Shown here one piece after another: positions 62,819 to 64,000 of a DNA stretch of 64,000 nucleotides (position 1 is its first letter; every line of letters starts with the position of its first letter). Origin of the DNA: Lacinutrix sp. (lineage in GTDB: Bacteria; Bacteroidota; Bacteroidia; Flavobacteriales; Flavobacteriaceae). Where the stretch lies: NCBI RefSeq assembly GCF_029238095.1, contig NZ_JAQWGS010000027.1, positions 124,001 to 188,000 of the forward strand. The letters are read 5' to 3'. Under the pieces are notes generated by a model. That model did not search any database and was not told the DNA's origin. It saw only the letters and a program-made list of their open reading frames with translations. The position numbers were made by a program, and so were the translations under genes.

Positions 62819-64000
62819 ATGAAAATAATTAAACATACAGGACTCGTTCTTTTTATAATTGCCTTGACCATTTTTACAGGAACTCTATTTACAGGTTCTT
62901 TTGGGCTAACAAAAGCCGAAGTAGAAGAATATGTCACAGCACAAGGCTATAAAAGTGAAGTAATAACTGAAGCTCTAGAAAAAGCAGTTTCTACAGAAAA
63001 AGAACTTTCAATTTTCGAATTCTCAAACCGTGTACGTGACGCCTATCAAGCATCTAACGATCATTATGATAATTTAATAGCAAAATATGATGCTGAAAAA
63101 AATTGGGATAAAAAAGGAGAGCAATACCAATATAAAATCTACGGCAAACCTCACACCCTAAGTTACAATCTCGCTAAAAATGCAGGCTCTGGTTATGTTA
63201 AAGAAAATGCAGGACTCATGTGGTGGTTAACTTTTGGATTAGGCATCATTGGAGCGCTATTATTTATATTACCAAACTTTATTTTATTAGGAGCTCCAGG
63301 CATTAAAAACGATGGTGTTTTTCATAAAGCAGCTACCAATCGTGGATGGATAGCTTGGCTAGTATTGTTCTACTTGGTTACCTTTTATTTATTACTTTAT
63401 TTTAAAGCAGACTATGTTGTAAACTGGACGTATATTTTAGACCCAATTAGCGAGTTTTTAAATGGTGGTAAAGCTAGCCAATGGTTTGTTTACGGGTTTT
63501 TATATTGTACAATAATGACGGTTATGGCTGTACGTATGTTCATAAAATACCGTCATAATAAATACCAAATTTTGAGAACAACCTCGGTACTATTCTTTCA
63601 AATTGTATTTGCTTTTTTAATTCCAGAAATCATGACTAGCTTAAACATGCCTGGTTACGATTTTAAAAATGCTTTTCCATTAGATTACGATTTCTTTTTT
63701 GAATGGAATATTGAAAAACTAACAGAAAGTGGTGCTGTTGGTCTTTTTATACTCGTTTGGGGAACCATTTTAACATTAGTAATTGTGCCATTAATGGTTT
63801 ATTTCTTTGGAAAACGTTGGTATTGTAGTTGGGTTTGTGGTTGTGGTGGCTTAGCCGAGACTTTAGGAGATCCATACAGGCAATTATCAGATAAAAGTTT
63901 AAAATCATGGAAACTGGAACGCTGGGTTATCCATTCGGTTTTAGTGTTTTCTGTACTCATGACAGTAGTAACATTATATTGTTATTTTTCTGGAGCAGAA
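62819..64000 (+). CDS. 4Fe-4S polyferredoxin-like membrane protein (partial, cut by window end)
   Basis: An open frame from ATG 62819 to the window edge, 394 codons without stop, incomplete at the 3' end. The N terminus is an anchor helix (LVLFIIALTIFTGTLFTG), then a periplasmic part of about 100 residues, then four or more helices. YCSWVCGCGGLAETLGD (Cys336, Cys340, Cys342) resembles the NapH/RdxA-like membrane iron-sulfur family, whose ferredoxin Cys cluster would follow beyond the edge. It starts 12 bases after the FAD enzyme. A role in passing electrons across the membrane for the cluster is inferred. Confidence 0.85.
   Translation, partial: MKIIKHTGLVLFIIALTIFTGTLFTGSFGLTKAEVEEYVTAQGYKSEVITEALEKAVSTEKELSIFEFSNRVRDAYQASNDHYDNLIAKYDAEKNWDKKGEQYQYKIYGKPHTLSYNLAKNAGSGYVKENAGLMWWLTFGLGIIGALLFILPNFILLGAPGIKNDGVFHKAATNRGWIAWLVLFYLVTFYLLLYFKADYVVNWTYILDPISEFLNGGKASQWFVYGFLYCTIMTVMAVRMFIKYRHNKYQILRTTSVLFFQIVFAFLIPEIMTSLNMPGYDFKNAFPLDYDFFFEWNIEKLTESGAVGLFILVWGTILTLVIVPLMVYFFGKRWYCSWVCGCGGLAETLGDPYRQLSDKSLKSWKLERWVIHSVLVFSVLMTVVTLYCYFSGAE

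Overview
The window is AT-rich chromosomal DNA from a member of the Bacteroidota, most likely a marine Flavobacteriaceae. The evidence is the gene content (the coaX/LptC/PpiD envelope cluster, a GYDIA-motif GHMP kinase, a short-type LeuA, a DPP IV peptidase next to a POT transporter), the TTG/TAnnTTTG-type promoter in front of tRNA-Phe, and the general lack of strong Shine-Dalgarno sequences. I saw no insertion sequence, prophage, CRISPR array or rRNA operon. Two genes are cut by the window edges: engB on the left and a 4Fe-4S membrane protein on the right.

Layout. 1-11.5 kb: housekeeping and envelope genes (engB end, a pseudouridine synthase, an ABC permease with the Prc protease, surE, lpxB, an NlpC/P60 lipoprotein, comEC, and two tandem thioredoxin-like proteins). 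11.5-17.8 kb: peptide use (a POT importer with DPP IV), then, divergently, HMG-CoA reductase with a GHMP kinase, closed by a strong two-way terminator. 17.9-26.1 kb: a minus-strand envelope operon reading coaX, outer-membrane protein, TPR protein, lptC, small membrane protein, CBS-domain protein, PpiD-like chaperone and lipoprotein, most of them overlapping or touching. 26.2-26.4 kb: tRNA-Phe(GAA) with a promoter and terminator. 28.1-35.2 kb: leuA-leuC-leuD-leuB-ppc. 35.4-44.5 kb: a nitrogen island, with porin-amt-PII divergent from gltB-gltD across a 440-bp region rich in inverted repeats. 44.8-53.6 kb: ilvD-ilvB-ilvN-ilvC-ilvA-gapN on the minus strand, preceded by an isoleucine-rich leader peptide and an attenuator. 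53.7-64.0 kb: an arsenosugar/arsenolipid-type cluster running off the right edge.

How the genes work together. The leu and ilv operons make the branched-chain amino acids. gltBD and Amt/PII supply the amino group, ppc replenishes oxaloacetate, and GapN can supply NADPH for IlvC and GltBD. The arsenic cluster holds a methyltransferase (ArsM), a radical SAM adenosyl-transfer enzyme (ArsS), a purine nucleoside phosphorylase, two glycosyltransferase-like proteins, a rhodanese, an AhpD-like protein, a membrane di-iron oxidase-like protein, a DUF547 lipoprotein and, at its end, a flavoprotein and a membrane iron-sulfur protein. Together they suggest a pathway from arsenite through methylated arsenic and a deoxyadenosyl intermediate to arsenosugars and perhaps lipids.

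The two observations I find most worth following are the complete attenuator in front of ilvD (leader peptide, antiterminator pairing and terminator all readable) and the phosphorylase inside the arsenosugar cluster. The phosphorylase carries an Asp where 6-oxopurine-specific enzymes have Asn, which fits removal of adenine from an arsenic-bearing nucleoside.
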